This document shows, piece by piece, positions 40,749-49,840 of a stretch of 64,000 nucleotides of DNA. Both the position numbers and the translations under genes were made by a program. This DNA is from JAPPLB01 sp965208945. Its GTDB lineage: Bacteria; Acidobacteriota; Terriglobia; Bryobacterales; UBA6623. The stretch's first letter is position 1; each line of letters opens with the position of its first letter. The notes under the pieces were generated by a model. The model saw only the letters and a program-made list of their open reading frames with translations, was not told the origin of the DNA and made no database searches. The DNA lies in contig OZ242366.1 in assembly GCA_965208945.1 (NCBI GenBank), positions 4,154,001-4,218,000 on the forward strand, in the 5' to 3' direction.

Positions 40749-42173
40749 TTATGCCGGCATGTCGACGATTTCTTGGATAACGTGTCCGTGAACGTCGGTC
40801 AGGCGCCGCTCGATTCCATTGTGGTAGTAGGTGAGCTGTTGGTGGTCGAGCCCGAGCAGGTGCAGCACCGTTGCGTAGAAGTCGTAGATGGTCGATACGT
40901 TTTCGACGGCCTTGCGTCCGAACTCGTCGGTTGCGCCGTAGCTTACGCCGCCCTTGACGCCCGCCCCGAGCATCCACGCGGTGAAGCCGTCGGGGTTGTG
41001 GTCGCGGCCGAGGGTTCCGTCCTGGTGGGTGGGCATGCGGCCGAACTCGGTGGTCCATATCACCAGTGTGTCGTCGAGCAGTCCCCGTGAACGAAGGTCC
41101 TTGATGAGTCCCGCGGTGGGCCGGTCGAGAATGGGACAGTGGCGCTCGTAGTCGGCCTGCAGAGTCTTGTGCGCGTCCCAGTTGAGCAATCCGTCGACCC
41201 CCGAGGCGCGCGATCCGCAATAGAGCGTCACGAAGCGAACATCGCGCTCGATCAAGCGCCGGGCGAGCAGGCAGTTGCGCGCATACGCAGCCAGCAGGGG
41301 ATTCGGATCCTCAGTGCCGTAGAGGCGGTGTGTGGAGGCGGTCTCCTGGGATAAGTCGGCGGCCTCGGGCGCGGAAAGTTGCATGCGGGCCGCCAATTCG
41401 TAGGAGGCGATGCGTGCTGTCAGCTCGGGATTCCCTGGGTGCGCTTCGGCATGACGGCGATTCATCAAGCCGAGAAACTTGCGTGTGGCCTCCTCCGCCT
41501 CGGCGCTGACTGACGCCGGACGCTCCAGGTTGCGGATGCCCTCGGCGGCGTTGAACACGATCGCCTGGTGCTCGGCGGGCAGGAAGCCGGCGCCCCAGTT
41601 CGCCGGGCCGGCGGGCGGAATGCCGCGGACATCGGGGATGGTGACATAAGTCGGCAGGTTGTCGTTTTCCGAGCCCAGAGCGTAGCTCGTCCAGGCGCCG
41701 GCGCTCGGGAATCCCTCGACTACGAACCCCGTGTTCATCATGACGCAGGCCGGGCCGTGCGTGTTGGTCTTGGAGGTCATCGAGTGAATGAACGCCATGT
41801 CGTCCGCCAGCTTGCCCAGATGCGGCAATAGCTCGCTGATCTTCTTGCCGCTTTCTCCGCTTGGAACGAACGTCCACGGGCTCTTCATCAAGTTCCCGTT
41901 CTTGCCCTGAAACGAGACGAACGACTCTTCGCCGGGCAACGGTTTGCCATGCCATTTCTCAAGTGCTGGTTTATGTTCGAACGTATCGATATGCGAGCAT
42001 CCGCCAGGACAGAAGATCTGCAAGACTCGTTTCGCCTTGGCGGGGTGGTGCGTTCGGTTCTGGGCTGCGCTCGGTGTCCCGGCCCCGAGCAATTGCGCCA
42101 GCGCAATGCCTGCCAAACCCTGGCCGACGTCGCCCAGGAACTCTCTGCGGCTCACGCAATGCCTACATAACAT
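40749..42173 (-). CDS. DUF1501 domain protein (sulfatase/alkaline-phosphatase-fold), exported
   Basis: 474 residues with a Tat-like signal (CVSRREFLGDVGQGLAGIALAQLLG). DUF1501 marks are present: RVLQIFCPGGCSHIDTFEHKPAL, HGPACVMMNTGF, TYVTIPDVRG, ARRLIERDVRFVTLYCG, LVIWTTEFGRMPTHQDGTLGRDHNPDGFTAWMLGAGVKGG, and LGLDHQQLTYYHNG. The family belongs to the alkaline phosphatase-like superfamily and its activity is unproven. It overlaps the DUF1549/DUF1553 gene upstream by 11 bases, the standard operon pair, and probably works with it on the same extracytoplasmic substrate. Confidence 0.88.
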   Translation of the reverse strand: MLCRHCVSRREFLGDVGQGLAGIALAQLLGAGTPSAAQNRTHHPAKAKRVLQIFCPGGCSHIDTFEHKPALEKWHGKPLPGEESFVSFQGKNGNLMKSPWTFVPSGESGKKISELLPHLGKLADDMAFIHSMTSKTNTHGPACVMMNTGFVVEGFPSAGAWTSYALGSENDNLPTYVTIPDVRGIPPAGPANWGAGFLPAEHQAIVFNAAEGIRNLERPASVSAEAEEATRKFLGLMNRRHAEAHPGNPELTARIASYELAARMQLSAPEAADLSQETASTHRLYGTEDPNPLLAAYARNCLLARRLIERDVRFVTLYCGSRASGVDGLLNWDAHKTLQADYERHCPILDRPTAGLIKDLRSRGLLDDTLVIWTTEFGRMPTHQDGTLGRDHNPDGFTAWMLGAGVKGGVSYGATDEFGRKAVENVSTIYDFYATVLHLLGLDHQQLTYYHNGIERRLTDVHGHVIQEIVDMPA

Positions 42174-45012
42174 AGAGAAACTCGTTGGCGTTGAAGATGG
42201 CGCGGCAGAAGATCGGCAACCCCTGTTGACCGATCAGGTCGACGGCGGCGGCTTGTTCTTCCGGAGTGGGAGCGCGTCCGAAGGCAAGCCGGTAGGCTCG
42301 ATTGACCTGGTCGTGGGGTTCACGAGCCTCGCCGCTCAGACGCTCGGCGAAAAACACGGCTTGCTGAAGCATGAACGGGTTGTTGAGTAGGCTCAGCGCT
42401 TGCAGCGGCGATGTGCTGACTTCGCGCTTGGGCGCGGGCAGGGCTGAGTCGGGGCAGTCGTATTGGCCCAGTAGATCGACTTTTACCGACCGCGCAGCCT
42501 GATGATAGACCGAGCGCCGGAACGTGGCCTCGTCGAACTCCTGCCGCGGATAGTACGTGGCGACGTTGTCGACGGTGTACTTGTATAAGCGAAAGCCCGG
42601 CCCGCCCATCGTCGGATCGAGCTTGCCCGACACCGCCAGGATCGCATCTCGAATCGCCTCGGCCTCGAGCCGTCGTGGCGGAAATCGCCACAGGTAGCGC
42701 GCTTCGCGATCGATGTTGGCCGCATCGATGTCATAGCGGCTCGATTGCCGGTAGGCGGCTGACATCATGATCTCTTTGTGCAGCGGCTTGAGACGCCATC
42801 CGTAGGTCAGTACACGTTGGGCAAGCCAGTCGAGCAGTTCCGGGTGAGTAGGCCGCTCGCCGTTGTAGCCGAAGTCACTCGGGGTGCCTGCCAACCCCCG
42901 TCCGAAGTGGTAGTGCCAGACGCGGTTCGCCAACACGCGCGGCGTGAGAGGGTTTCGGTCGTCGGTGATCCACCTTGCAAGCGCCAACCGCCGTTCGCCT
43001 TCAGGCGCCTCGAAACCGAGTTCGAAGCGCGGAAAGATGTTCTCCAGCGTGCTGAGACCGCCCGGCGCTATGGCTTCCCCCTTGTTCATCGGATTGCCGC
43101 GCTCGAACAGGCGGGTCGGCTCTTCCGGTTGCTCGAACCTGCCGGCGTAGACGGTCGGCAACTTCGGGATGGCGTCCAGTTCGGCTTGCAGTTTCTTCTT
43201 GCGTTGCAGAAGTGATTGCCGTCGCCTCTTGCCGTCGGCATCGAGAACCGTCATCAAGATGAGTTCGTCCTGTTCCGCCTCGGTGTAGGGCAGACGGTCT
43301 TCGGTATCGGCGGCTTTCCGCCAGCTCTTCCCGTCGAGAGACGTTTCAACGACATACTCCGTGGGAACGCCGCCGAGGAATGTTTTCTGAAACCCGCCCA
43401 GCCGGTCTCGCGACCAGAAGATGCGCGAGATCGTCTCCGGCCGGGCCAATTCAACCGTTACTTCGCCGCGGTCGGGGTCATTCGATATCCAACGCTTGGC
43501 GAAATCGCCGTCGATCACGTGATCAACGGAGTACGCATTGAGATCGTCATCGGCCTTGCGTGTCGAGACAGCGGAGGCCTTGCCTCCGGCGGACGCCAGA
43601 GCGGCGTTGCGTGGCTTGGGCCCGCTGGTCCAAACCTCGAGTTCATCCAGGCGTGGCGTGCCGCGGTACGTGCCGCTGATCCGCATCCGGACGTAACGCG
43701 CTTCGACCGGTTCGAATGCCTCTTCGGTTCCTTTTGCGTCCACCGGCGGACGATACCCCGCGACGATCGATGACTTTTGCTGCTCGATCAGAGGCTCGGC
43801 TTGCTCGGTGATGGCTTGAAGCTCCTTGTCGGTATGCTCCAACGCTTCCTCGATGGGACGGGTGAGGCGCTCGCGCTTCTGGATCTGTTCCGTCTTCGCG
43901 ACGGCGCGCTGGTCGAAGTGCACCCCTTCGAAGATCGATTGCATGCGGTAGTAATCGGCCTGTTGAATGGGGTCGAACTTGTGATCGTGGCAGCGCGCGC
44001 AGTGGACGGTGAGACCGAGAAACGCTCCGGAGGTCGCCGTGATGATGTCGTTCAGATCGTTGGCGCGCTTCTGGAGCTGCCCTTCGATGTTGTCAATGCC
44101 AACGGTGTCGTGTGGGCCGGCGACTAGAAAAGCTGTCGCGACCTCGACATCCGGGTTGCCGTTGGCGACCTGGTCGCCCGCGAGGTGTTCGAGAACCATC
44201 TGGTCGAACGGCTTGTCGTCGTTGAACGACCGGATGACGTAATCGCGAAAGGGCCAGGCATTGTTGCGCAAATGGTTCTGCTCGTAGCCGTGGCTTTCAC
44301 CGAAGCGAACGACGTCCAACCAGTGCCGGCCCCAGCGCTCGCCGTAGTGCTTCGAGGCGAGCAGCCGGTCGACAAGGCGTTCATAGGCGTTCTCGCTCGG
44401 GTCGTTGACGAAGGCGTCTATCTCTTCCGGCGTCGGTGGTAGCCCGGTCAGGTCGAAGCTTGCCCGGCGGATGAGCGTCGCACGGTCGGCGGCCGGCGAG
44501 GGCGCAAGCCCCTTCTGCTCCATCTCTGCATGGATGAAGCGGTCGATGGGTGACTGCCAGCCTTCCGCGGCGTTTTGGATCGCAGGGGGATCGGACTCGC
44601 TGAGTGGTTGCAACGACCACCAATCGGAGCCGGCCCGTGAACGCGTTTCTCCCTGTGTTAGCGCACGCGGCCACGGAGCCCCAGCGTTGATCCAGCGGCG
44701 AACGATGTCGTGCTCCTTGCGGGGCAAAGGGTTGCCAAGAGGCATCTCGCCCGCCGCGATCTTGCCATAGAGAGGACTTTGATCGGCGTCGCCGGGGACG
44801 AGCGCTGGGCCGTGCGCTCCGCCGGCCAAGGCGCCGTCAAGGGTGGTGAGGTCGAGTCCGGACGTCCTGGCTTCGGTGTTGTGGCAAACGAGGCACTTGT
44901 TCTCGATCAGTCCCAGAGCCGCCGTTTCGGCTTCCTCAGGGCCTTGCGCCCCGGCTGTCGCCGCCGTCAACATCGAGACGGAGACAAGGAGCGCTTGGCT
45001 CGGGCTTTTCAT
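42163..45012 (-). CDS. Planctomycete-type cytochrome c / DUF1549 / DUF1553 protein with discoidin-like insert
   Basis: 949 residues. Signal peptide (about 1-22), then the PSCyt1 haem c domain (NKCLVCHNTEARTSGLDL with CxxCH, about 33-115). DUF1549 follows (about 150-360) with RATLIRRASFDLTGLPPTPEEID, HYGERWGRHWLDVVRFGESHG and a second CxxCH (CARCHDHKFDPI). An F5/8-C discoidin-like domain (about 420-575: YVRMRISGTYRGTPRLDELE, then VDHVIDGDFAKRW) is inserted before DUF1553 (about 665-925), ending NNPFMLQQAVFFAERLSG. Two haem sites suggest electron transfer coupled to an oxidation outside the cytosol. Function of the family is not established. Confidence 0.88.
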   Translation of the reverse strand: MKSPSQALLVSVSMLTAATAGAQGPEEAETAALGLIENKCLVCHNTEARTSGLDLTTLDGALAGGAHGPALVPGDADQSPLYGKIAAGEMPLGNPLPRKEHDIVRRWINAGAPWPRALTQGETRSRAGSDWWSLQPLSESDPPAIQNAAEGWQSPIDRFIHAEMEQKGLAPSPAADRATLIRRASFDLTGLPPTPEEIDAFVNDPSENAYERLVDRLLASKHYGERWGRHWLDVVRFGESHGYEQNHLRNNAWPFRDYVIRSFNDDKPFDQMVLEHLAGDQVANGNPDVEVATAFLVAGPHDTVGIDNIEGQLQKRANDLNDIITATSGAFLGLTVHCARCHDHKFDPIQQADYYRMQSIFEGVHFDQRAVAKTEQIQKRERLTRPIEEALEHTDKELQAITEQAEPLIEQQKSSIVAGYRPPVDAKGTEEAFEPVEARYVRMRISGTYRGTPRLDELEVWTSGPKPRNAALASAGGKASAVSTRKADDDLNAYSVDHVIDGDFAKRWISNDPDRGEVTVELARPETISRIFWSRDRLGGFQKTFLGGVPTEYVVETSLDGKSWRKAADTEDRLPYTEAEQDELILMTVLDADGKRRRQSLLQRKKKLQAELDAIPKLPTVYAGRFEQPEEPTRLFERGNPMNKGEAIAPGGLSTLENIFPRFELGFEAPEGERRLALARWITDDRNPLTPRVLANRVWHYHFGRGLAGTPSDFGYNGERPTHPELLDWLAQRVLTYGWRLKPLHKEIMMSAAYRQSSRYDIDAANIDREARYLWRFPPRRLEAEAIRDAILAVSGKLDPTMGGPGFRLYKYTVDNVATYYPRQEFDEATFRRSVYHQAARSVKVDLLGQYDCPDSALPAPKREVSTSPLQALSLLNNPFMLQQAVFFAERLSGEAREPHDQVNRAYRLAFGRAPTPEEQAAAVDLIGQQGLPIFCRAIFNANEFLYVM

Positions 45013-45162
45013 CGTTCGAAGCTAGTCTATCGCGGTTGCCGAATCACCGCATGCCGGGCCGGCGTGGCGCATCTCCGTTCGCGCCGCTCTTTTCCCGTCT
45101 TCGCTTGCGCTGTAACGAAAGGTGGTGCCATCCCTCGCTCCTGCCCGAAATGGTTGAACTAG

Positions 45163-45374
45163 CCTGCATGTCTCACCACGCGGCGAGGCGAAGTGGGTGA
45201 GAGGGCGGCCGTCAGGACGAGGCGTAAGCCGGGCGGAGAAAAAGGCGCGAGCCGGGCGGAGGAAAAAGGCGCGCGCAGCACGGCCTTTAAGGTTTTTCAC
45301 GAATCACGAGTCACGAAACACGAATCACGGCCTTTTTTCGCGTGCTTCGGCCGTCGGGTGGTGAGAAATGCAGG
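45163..45374 (+). repeat. Variant element with 7-bp array, both ends
   Basis: CTAG precedes CCTGCATGTCTCACCACGCGG; the right end GTGGTGAGAAATGCAGG is followed by CTGG. The interior has GAGCCGGGCGGAGGAAAAAGG (the unit appears twice), GGCCTTTAAGGTTTTTCACGA, and array units CACGAAT, CACGAGT, CACGAAA, CACGAAT, CACGGCCTTTT. The interval 45013-45794 holds this and the next variant but no gene. Confidence 0.8.
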
Positions 45375-45597
45375 CTGGCCTGGAGCATTCTGTGGCTCGC
45401 CAATGGTTCAGCGAGCCTGATCATCCATGTGGATGAAGACAGTGTTCGGGCGCCTCACGGCAGTGAGGAGGCTCGTCACGAACAATTCGCATACGCAGAG
45501 CCGTAGCACGGCAAACGTGTGCGCCTGAAATCCAAAGTGCAGGCTTTACAATCGCAAGGGAACGCTATCTCGATGGCCGCATTGCCATCCCTGTTAA

Positions 45598-45782
45598 CCT
45601 GCATGTCTCACCACGCGGCGAGCCGGGTCACGAAACACGCAACACGGTCTTTACGGTTCACCTGCCGTCAGACATTTCTTCTGGAGCGAACCAGACCCCG
45701 CCAATGGTTTTCACGAGACACGAGACACGAATCACGGCCTTTTTCTCGCGTGCTTCGACCGCCGGGTGGTGAGAAATGCAGG
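45598..45782 (+). repeat. Variant element, TTAA duplication, array type
   Basis: TTAA at 45594-45597 and 45783-45786; left end CCTGCATGTCTCACCACGCGG, right end GTGGTGAGAAATGCAGG. The interior differs: GGGTCACGAAACACGCAACACGG, a unique stretch, the leader CCCCGCCAATGGTTTTCACGA, then CACGAGA, CACGAAT and CACGGCCTTTTT. The clean duplication shows that the array variants transpose as units of their own. Confidence 0.85.
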
Positions 45783-45794
45783 TTAAGGAGCCCC

Positions 45795-46763
45795 ATGTTG
45801 AAAGCAACGGTTGTTTTTTTCCTGGTGTGCGTGCTGACGATCGGTTGCTCGTCTGAACGAGAGTCGGTGGACGACCGGTTGGATACCGCGCGCTTCAATG
45901 GCGAGTGGGTGCTCGACGCTGTTGACGCAGACCATGAACCAATGGCGCTCGAAATCAGCGGAGCAGGCGCGGATGTGCTTGCCGGATTCCTGACCGGGGC
46001 CGCCGGCGGCAGGACACAGCCGTTTCTCGAGTCGGAGATCGTGGACGGCGAATTGCGGTTCATGGTGGAGCGCACGTTCGACGGCGGGCGGAAGGTGCGG
46101 GCGGACACGACGGCTCGCATCGTTGGGGAAGGGCTGCGCGGCTCGACGACTCGGAATGGCCGGACATGGGAATGGATCGGGCGGCGGCCGGACGTCATCG
46201 AAGACCATGATGACGGGAGCTGGCGCGATGGGGATCCGGTCGTGTTGTTCGGGCGCGATAGCCACCTTTCCCTCTGGCGTGATCTCGATGAGGGCAAGGA
46301 CGGAGAGTGGAGCGCGACAGACGGCGTCCTTCACAACATCGGCTCCGCGAACACCCTTGCGACCCGCGAAACGTTCTGGAACTTCCGCCTGCACGTCGAG
46401 TATCGGCTTCAGGAAAACGGAAACAGCGGCATCGGACTGAGGGGTCGTTACGAGGTTCAGCTTTACGACGACCACGAAAAACCACCTGGCATTCACGGCA
46501 ATGGAGCGCTCTACAGCCGGATCACGCCGCAAGTCAACGCGACAAAAGCCCCCGGCGAGTGGCAGGCGTTCGACATCACGCTCATTGGCCGTGATCTGAC
46601 CGTAGTGCTGAACGGCGAGACGCTCATCGACAAGGGACGCGTAGACGGACTGACCGCCATGGCGATCGATTCGCGCGAAAGCACGCCCGGGCCGATTCTG
46701 CTGCAGGGCGATCACGGACCGGTAGAATTCCGGAACATCGTGATCACGCCGCTCCGGCAGTGA
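45795..46763 (+). CDS. DUF1080 (3-keto-disaccharide hydrolase-like) lipoprotein
   Basis: 322 residues from ATG 45795, preceded by TAAGGAG at 6 bases; the reading frame extends further upstream but only through repeat DNA. A lipoprotein signal MLKATVVFFLVCVLTIGC ends at a lipobox Cys. An N-terminal beta domain (about 28-115) precedes the DUF1080 jelly roll (about 140-320): GEWSATDGVLHNIGSANTLAT, FRLHVEYRLQENGNSGIGLRGRYEVQLYD, GNGALYSRITPQVNATKAPGEWQAFDITLIG, VVLNGETLIDKG and GPILLQGDHGPVEFRNI. Members of this family cleave 3-keto-glycosides or bind sugars, which fits the neighbouring oxidoreductases. The ribosome-binding site lies at the edge of the inserted variant element. Confidence 0.86.
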   Translation: MLKATVVFFLVCVLTIGCSSERESVDDRLDTARFNGEWVLDAVDADHEPMALEISGAGADVLAGFLTGAAGGRTQPFLESEIVDGELRFMVERTFDGGRKVRADTTARIVGEGLRGSTTRNGRTWEWIGRRPDVIEDHDDGSWRDGDPVVLFGRDSHLSLWRDLDEGKDGEWSATDGVLHNIGSANTLATRETFWNFRLHVEYRLQENGNSGIGLRGRYEVQLYDDHEKPPGIHGNGALYSRITPQVNATKAPGEWQAFDITLIGRDLTVVLNGETLIDKGRVDGLTAMAIDSRESTPGPILLQGDHGPVEFRNIVITPLRQ

Positions 46764-46780
46764 TGAGTTCTTCCCCAAGC

Positions 46781-48028
46781 TCAATCCGCTTCGGTGGATT
46801 CGGAGAGAGCCGCCGCTGCCGGTGACTGTTTCGGCAGCAACGAAACGGCCGCTGCGCCAATCAGCGCGAGGGCGGAGATCATCAGCAACGCCGCGTTGTA
46901 GTTGCCCAGTTGATCGTGCATCACCCCTAACACGAAGGGGAACAGTGTCAGGCCAATGGAGTCGACCGGCAGAATGATGCCCATCACCCGCGCCAGCGAG
47001 TTGGCCCCGAACAGTTCCGCCGCCATCAGCGGGATCATCATGAAGTCCGCTCCCAGACCGAAGCCGTAGATCATGGCGAAAATCCAAGGGATACCGGGTT
47101 GGTCGGCGAAGAACAGCATCGGCAAGGGCAGGCCGACGAACAAGTACGCCGCCACCATCACGAACTTCTTTGGAAAGCGGTCCGCCAGCCAGCCCATTCC
47201 GATGCGCCCGAGATTGCTGAAGATCAGCAACAGGAACGTTGTATCGGCCACCGTCGCTTCAGTGAGGCCTTTGTCAAGGAACATCAGCTTGAGGTGCTGC
47301 GTCACCGACCCGATGGCGCCCATGCTGCAGAAACTGCCGAAGGCGAGCAGCCAGAAACTGCGCTGCCGCAACAGGCGGCCGAAGCTCATCGGCTCCGCGC
47401 GGACTTCCGGCGGTTCGATGGCGTCCCCGTCCGGATGCAACCCCTTCTCCTGGGGACGGTCGCGGACGACGAAGAGCAGAAGAGGAAGCAGCGCCAGCGT
47501 CAGGAATCCGGAGATGCGGAGCGCGGCCTGCCACCCGTAGCGCTGGATCAAGGGGAGGGCGATGAACTTCTGGGAAACCGCGCCTCCCATGCCGAGTCCG
47601 AGGTAGGCGATGCCCATCGCCGTGCCTCGCTTGCGATGGAACCACTGTGAAAGGATGACCTGGTTCGGGATCGGCCCGGCGCTGACGTAGGCGGTCTGGA
47701 CAACGCACCAGATCGCATAGTAGAGAACGAGACTGCCGCCCATGAACCCGAAGCCGTTCAGCGCGGCGACCCACAGGGTCATCCCGAAGATGATCAGCTT
47801 TCGGGTGCTGAATCGATGCACGAACAGGCCCGCGATCGGCAGGATCAGGACGGTCGCGAAAGCCATCCCGCCGGTCGTTGATCCGCGGCTCCACCCGAAC
47901 GCCTCGATGAAATAGTCGTAATAGAACGGCATGGCATACAACGGGATGCCTACCGTGAAGGCCAGGATGAAGAAGCACGACGCCGCGATATACCAGCCGT
48001 AGAAGGTGCCCTGCGGTCTAGCCTGCAT
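46781..48028 (-). CDS. MFS transporter (OxlT/monocarboxylate-type)
   Basis: 415 residues with about twelve membrane helices. The N-terminal FYGWYIAASCFFILAFTVGIPLYA, the motif RKLIIFGMTLW between helices 2 and 3, and WFHRKRGTAMGIAYLGLGMGGAV near helix 4 are typical of the oxalate/formate and monocarboxylate branch. A central cytosolic loop (about 195-225) is followed by a second bundle. It likely imports or exports organic acids. The only ATG for this frame lies inside the terminal repeat of a 177-bp element (ATGCAG at 48028-48023), so the insertion appears to have replaced the native start. Upstream on the same strand are a DJ-1/PfpI gene and an isomerase. Confidence 0.88.
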   Translation of the reverse strand: MQARPQGTFYGWYIAASCFFILAFTVGIPLYAMPFYYDYFIEAFGWSRGSTTGGMAFATVLILPIAGLFVHRFSTRKLIIFGMTLWVAALNGFGFMGGSLVLYYAIWCVVQTAYVSAGPIPNQVILSQWFHRKRGTAMGIAYLGLGMGGAVSQKFIALPLIQRYGWQAALRISGFLTLALLPLLLFVVRDRPQEKGLHPDGDAIEPPEVRAEPMSFGRLLRQRSFWLLAFGSFCSMGAIGSVTQHLKLMFLDKGLTEATVADTTFLLLIFSNLGRIGMGWLADRFPKKFVMVAAYLFVGLPLPMLFFADQPGIPWIFAMIYGFGLGADFMMIPLMAAELFGANSLARVMGIILPVDSIGLTLFPFVLGVMHDQLGNYNAALLMISALALIGAAAVSLLPKQSPAAAALSESTEAD

Positions 48029-48198
48029 TTCTCACCACGTGGCGAGGCGAAGTGGGTGAGAGGACCGTCAGGACGAGGCGCGAGCCGCTTGGCGCGCGCA
48101 GGCGTACTTGAACAGTACGTTGAGCACGGCAAGCAAGCGCAACGAAGTCCTGGCGGTCGTATCGCGTGCTTCGGCCGTCGGGTGGTGAGAAATGCAGG
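48022..48198 (+). mobile_element. 177-bp element, full copy, CTAG duplication, inside an operon
   Basis: CTAG at 48018-48021 and 48199-48202; perfect terminal repeats. It lies between the DJ-1/PfpI gene and the MFS gene, both on the minus strand, and provides the MFS start codon from its left end read outward. Confidence 0.93.
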
Positions 48199-48248
48199 CT
48201 AGCCGGGCCGCGTTGGGTGGCGCGCTCCATGCGAAAGCGGATATAGGC

Positions 48249-48839
48249 CTATGCCGTGGCCGAGAGTTCCGGTGCGGATTCCCGGGCGGCCTGTTCCTTC
48301 AGCATCTTCATGAATTCGGGCATGTAGAGGTGTTGGTCGAACCAGCCGCGGCCGGTGACCATGTTGCCGTCGCGAACGCAGCCCTCGTCGACGAATGTGG
48401 CGCCGCACAGTTCGATGTCGAGTCTGCACTTTGGGATCGTCGCCATCCGCTTGCCCCGGATGACATTGGCCGCCGCGACGATCTCCGCTCCGTGGCAGAC
48501 CGAACAGACGGGCTTGTCGGCATTGAAGAAGTGGCGCACGATGCGCATCAGGTCCTGGTCGTAGCGCAGGTACTCGGGGGCGCGCCCTCCGGTGAGGAAG
48601 ATGCCGCTGTACTCCTTCGGCTCCACGTCGCGGAAGGCGATGGTTGCTTCCAGGTGGTAGCTGGGGCTCTCGCGGGTAATGTCCCAGCCGGGCGGAATCT
48701 CATGCATGACCAGCGGATAGATACGCGCTTCCGGGCCGGCGATGACGACTTCGAAACCGTCCTCTTGCACCCGATAGATCGGATACAGCGTGTCCATTGC
48801 TTCAGCGGCGTCGCCGACGGTGATCAAGACCTTTGACAT
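48249..48839 (-). CDS. DJ-1/PfpI-family protein
   Basis: 196 residues from ATG 48839, chosen because GGAGGAG sits 7-8 bases upstream; the longer frame adds 20 atypical residues. It has the class I glutamine-amidotransferase-like fold: KVLITVGDAAEAMD, SGIFLTGGRAPEYLR, and KPVCSVCHGAEIVAAANVIRGK with the nucleophile-elbow Cys-His (CHGAE), plus VTGRGWFDQHLYMPEFMKML. The family includes proteases, glyoxalases III and chaperones; which activity applies cannot be told. It is second in a minus-strand operon (isomerase, PfpI, MFS). Confidence 0.85.
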   Translation of the reverse strand: MSKVLITVGDAAEAMDTLYPIYRVQEDGFEVVIAGPEARIYPLVMHEIPPGWDITRESPSYHLEATIAFRDVEPKEYSGIFLTGGRAPEYLRYDQDLMRIVRHFFNADKPVCSVCHGAEIVAAANVIRGKRMATIPKCRLDIELCGATFVDEGCVRDGNMVTGRGWFDQHLYMPEFMKMLKEQAARESAPELSATA

Positions 48840-48895
48840 GGTTTCTCCTCCGTGTTCCTCCAAGCTCTCCTCGCTCCGCGCGGACGCTCGGATCT

Positions 48896-49840
48896 TCAAC
48901 TGAAGTTGGCGAGACGCCGAACCTCTTCCATCGTCTGGTCGAGCGGTACGGTCGGATGATACTCGATCGAGGCGAACCCTGAGTACTTGCCGGCTTGTTC
49001 GAGATCGCGAATCGCCCGAACAACATTGCGGTAGTGGATCTCACCCGTGCCGGGCTGATGGCGTCCCGGGTGGTCGGCGATGTGAAAATGCCCGATCAGG
49101 TCGATGTTGTCTCGAATGAGCGGGATCAGGTTCCCCTCTTGGACCTGGACGTGGTAGATGTCGAACAGCAGCTTGACGTTGGGGCTGCCGACGCGCTCGA
49201 GAATGGCGAAGCCTTCGCTGGCTGTGTCCAGGAAGAAGCCGGGCCGCGTGACGAGGGAGTTGATCGGTTCCACGACGAACGTCATGCCGCTGTTTTCCAA
49301 CCAGGGAACGGCGGCTCGAAGACCGGCCACGCAGGCATCGAACTGCTCGCGTCGTGGGACCCCTTCGCGGGTCATGCCGCTCAAGACGACGAGACGTTTG
49401 GCGCCGAACTCCTTCGCGGCCGCCGTTGCCTTCTTGATCTCTTCGACGAAGCCCTCGTGCTCTGCGGGATCGACCAGACTGCAACCGGGCGTTCGCACGC
49501 CTTTGTTCGCGAAGATGCACACGCATTCGAGGCCGTACTTCTTCTGCGCCGCCCGGTAGGCGGCTCTCTCCGCCGGGTCCCGCCAGTTGAACATTTCGAA
49601 TCCCTGGTAGCCGCTCGCGTGAGTGAGCGCCAGCGCTTGTTCCGGCGCATACTTCCGGACCGGCTGCGGTCGAGGATCGGTGCGTCCGGGATTGTCGAAC
49701 GGCAGTAGCACGTCGGGGCCGCGAAACATGTCGCACGTGACCGAGAGCCGGAGGCCTTGTGCTTCGTGGGGACGGAACTGCGCGCCGGCCGGGACGGCCG
49801 CGCCTGCGGCTAGGCCGGAAACAAAGCGTCTTCGCTGCAT
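48896..49840 (-). CDS. Hydroxypyruvate isomerase-like TIM-barrel protein, exported
   Basis: 314 residues. Signal-like N-terminus MQRRRFVSGLAAGAAVPAGA (RRR then hydrophobic). The barrel shows FEMFNWRDP, GLECVCIFANKG, AKRLVVLSGM, MTFVVEPINSLV with the catalytic Glu, VKLLFDIYHVQVQEGNLI with Asp/His, IGHFHIADHPGRHQPGTGEI and FASIEYHPT with the second Glu. This matches the Hyi/OtnI branch, which isomerises hydroxypyruvate or 2-oxo-tetronate derivatives, but export makes the assignment of substrate uncertain. It is first in the minus-strand operon with PfpI and MFS genes. Confidence 0.83.
   Translation of the reverse strand: MQRRRFVSGLAAGAAVPAGAQFRPHEAQGLRLSVTCDMFRGPDVLLPFDNPGRTDPRPQPVRKYAPEQALALTHASGYQGFEMFNWRDPAERAAYRAAQKKYGLECVCIFANKGVRTPGCSLVDPAEHEGFVEEIKKATAAAKEFGAKRLVVLSGMTREGVPRREQFDACVAGLRAAVPWLENSGMTFVVEPINSLVTRPGFFLDTASEGFAILERVGSPNVKLLFDIYHVQVQEGNLIPLIRDNIDLIGHFHIADHPGRHQPGTGEIHYRNVVRAIRDLEQAGKYSGFASIEYHPTVPLDQTMEEVRRLANFS

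Noticed and set aside
45519..45794. N-terminal extension of the DUF1080 gene
   Set aside because: The extra 92 codons lie in the array-type element; ATG 45795 has a good ribosome-binding site and starts a lipoprotein signal.
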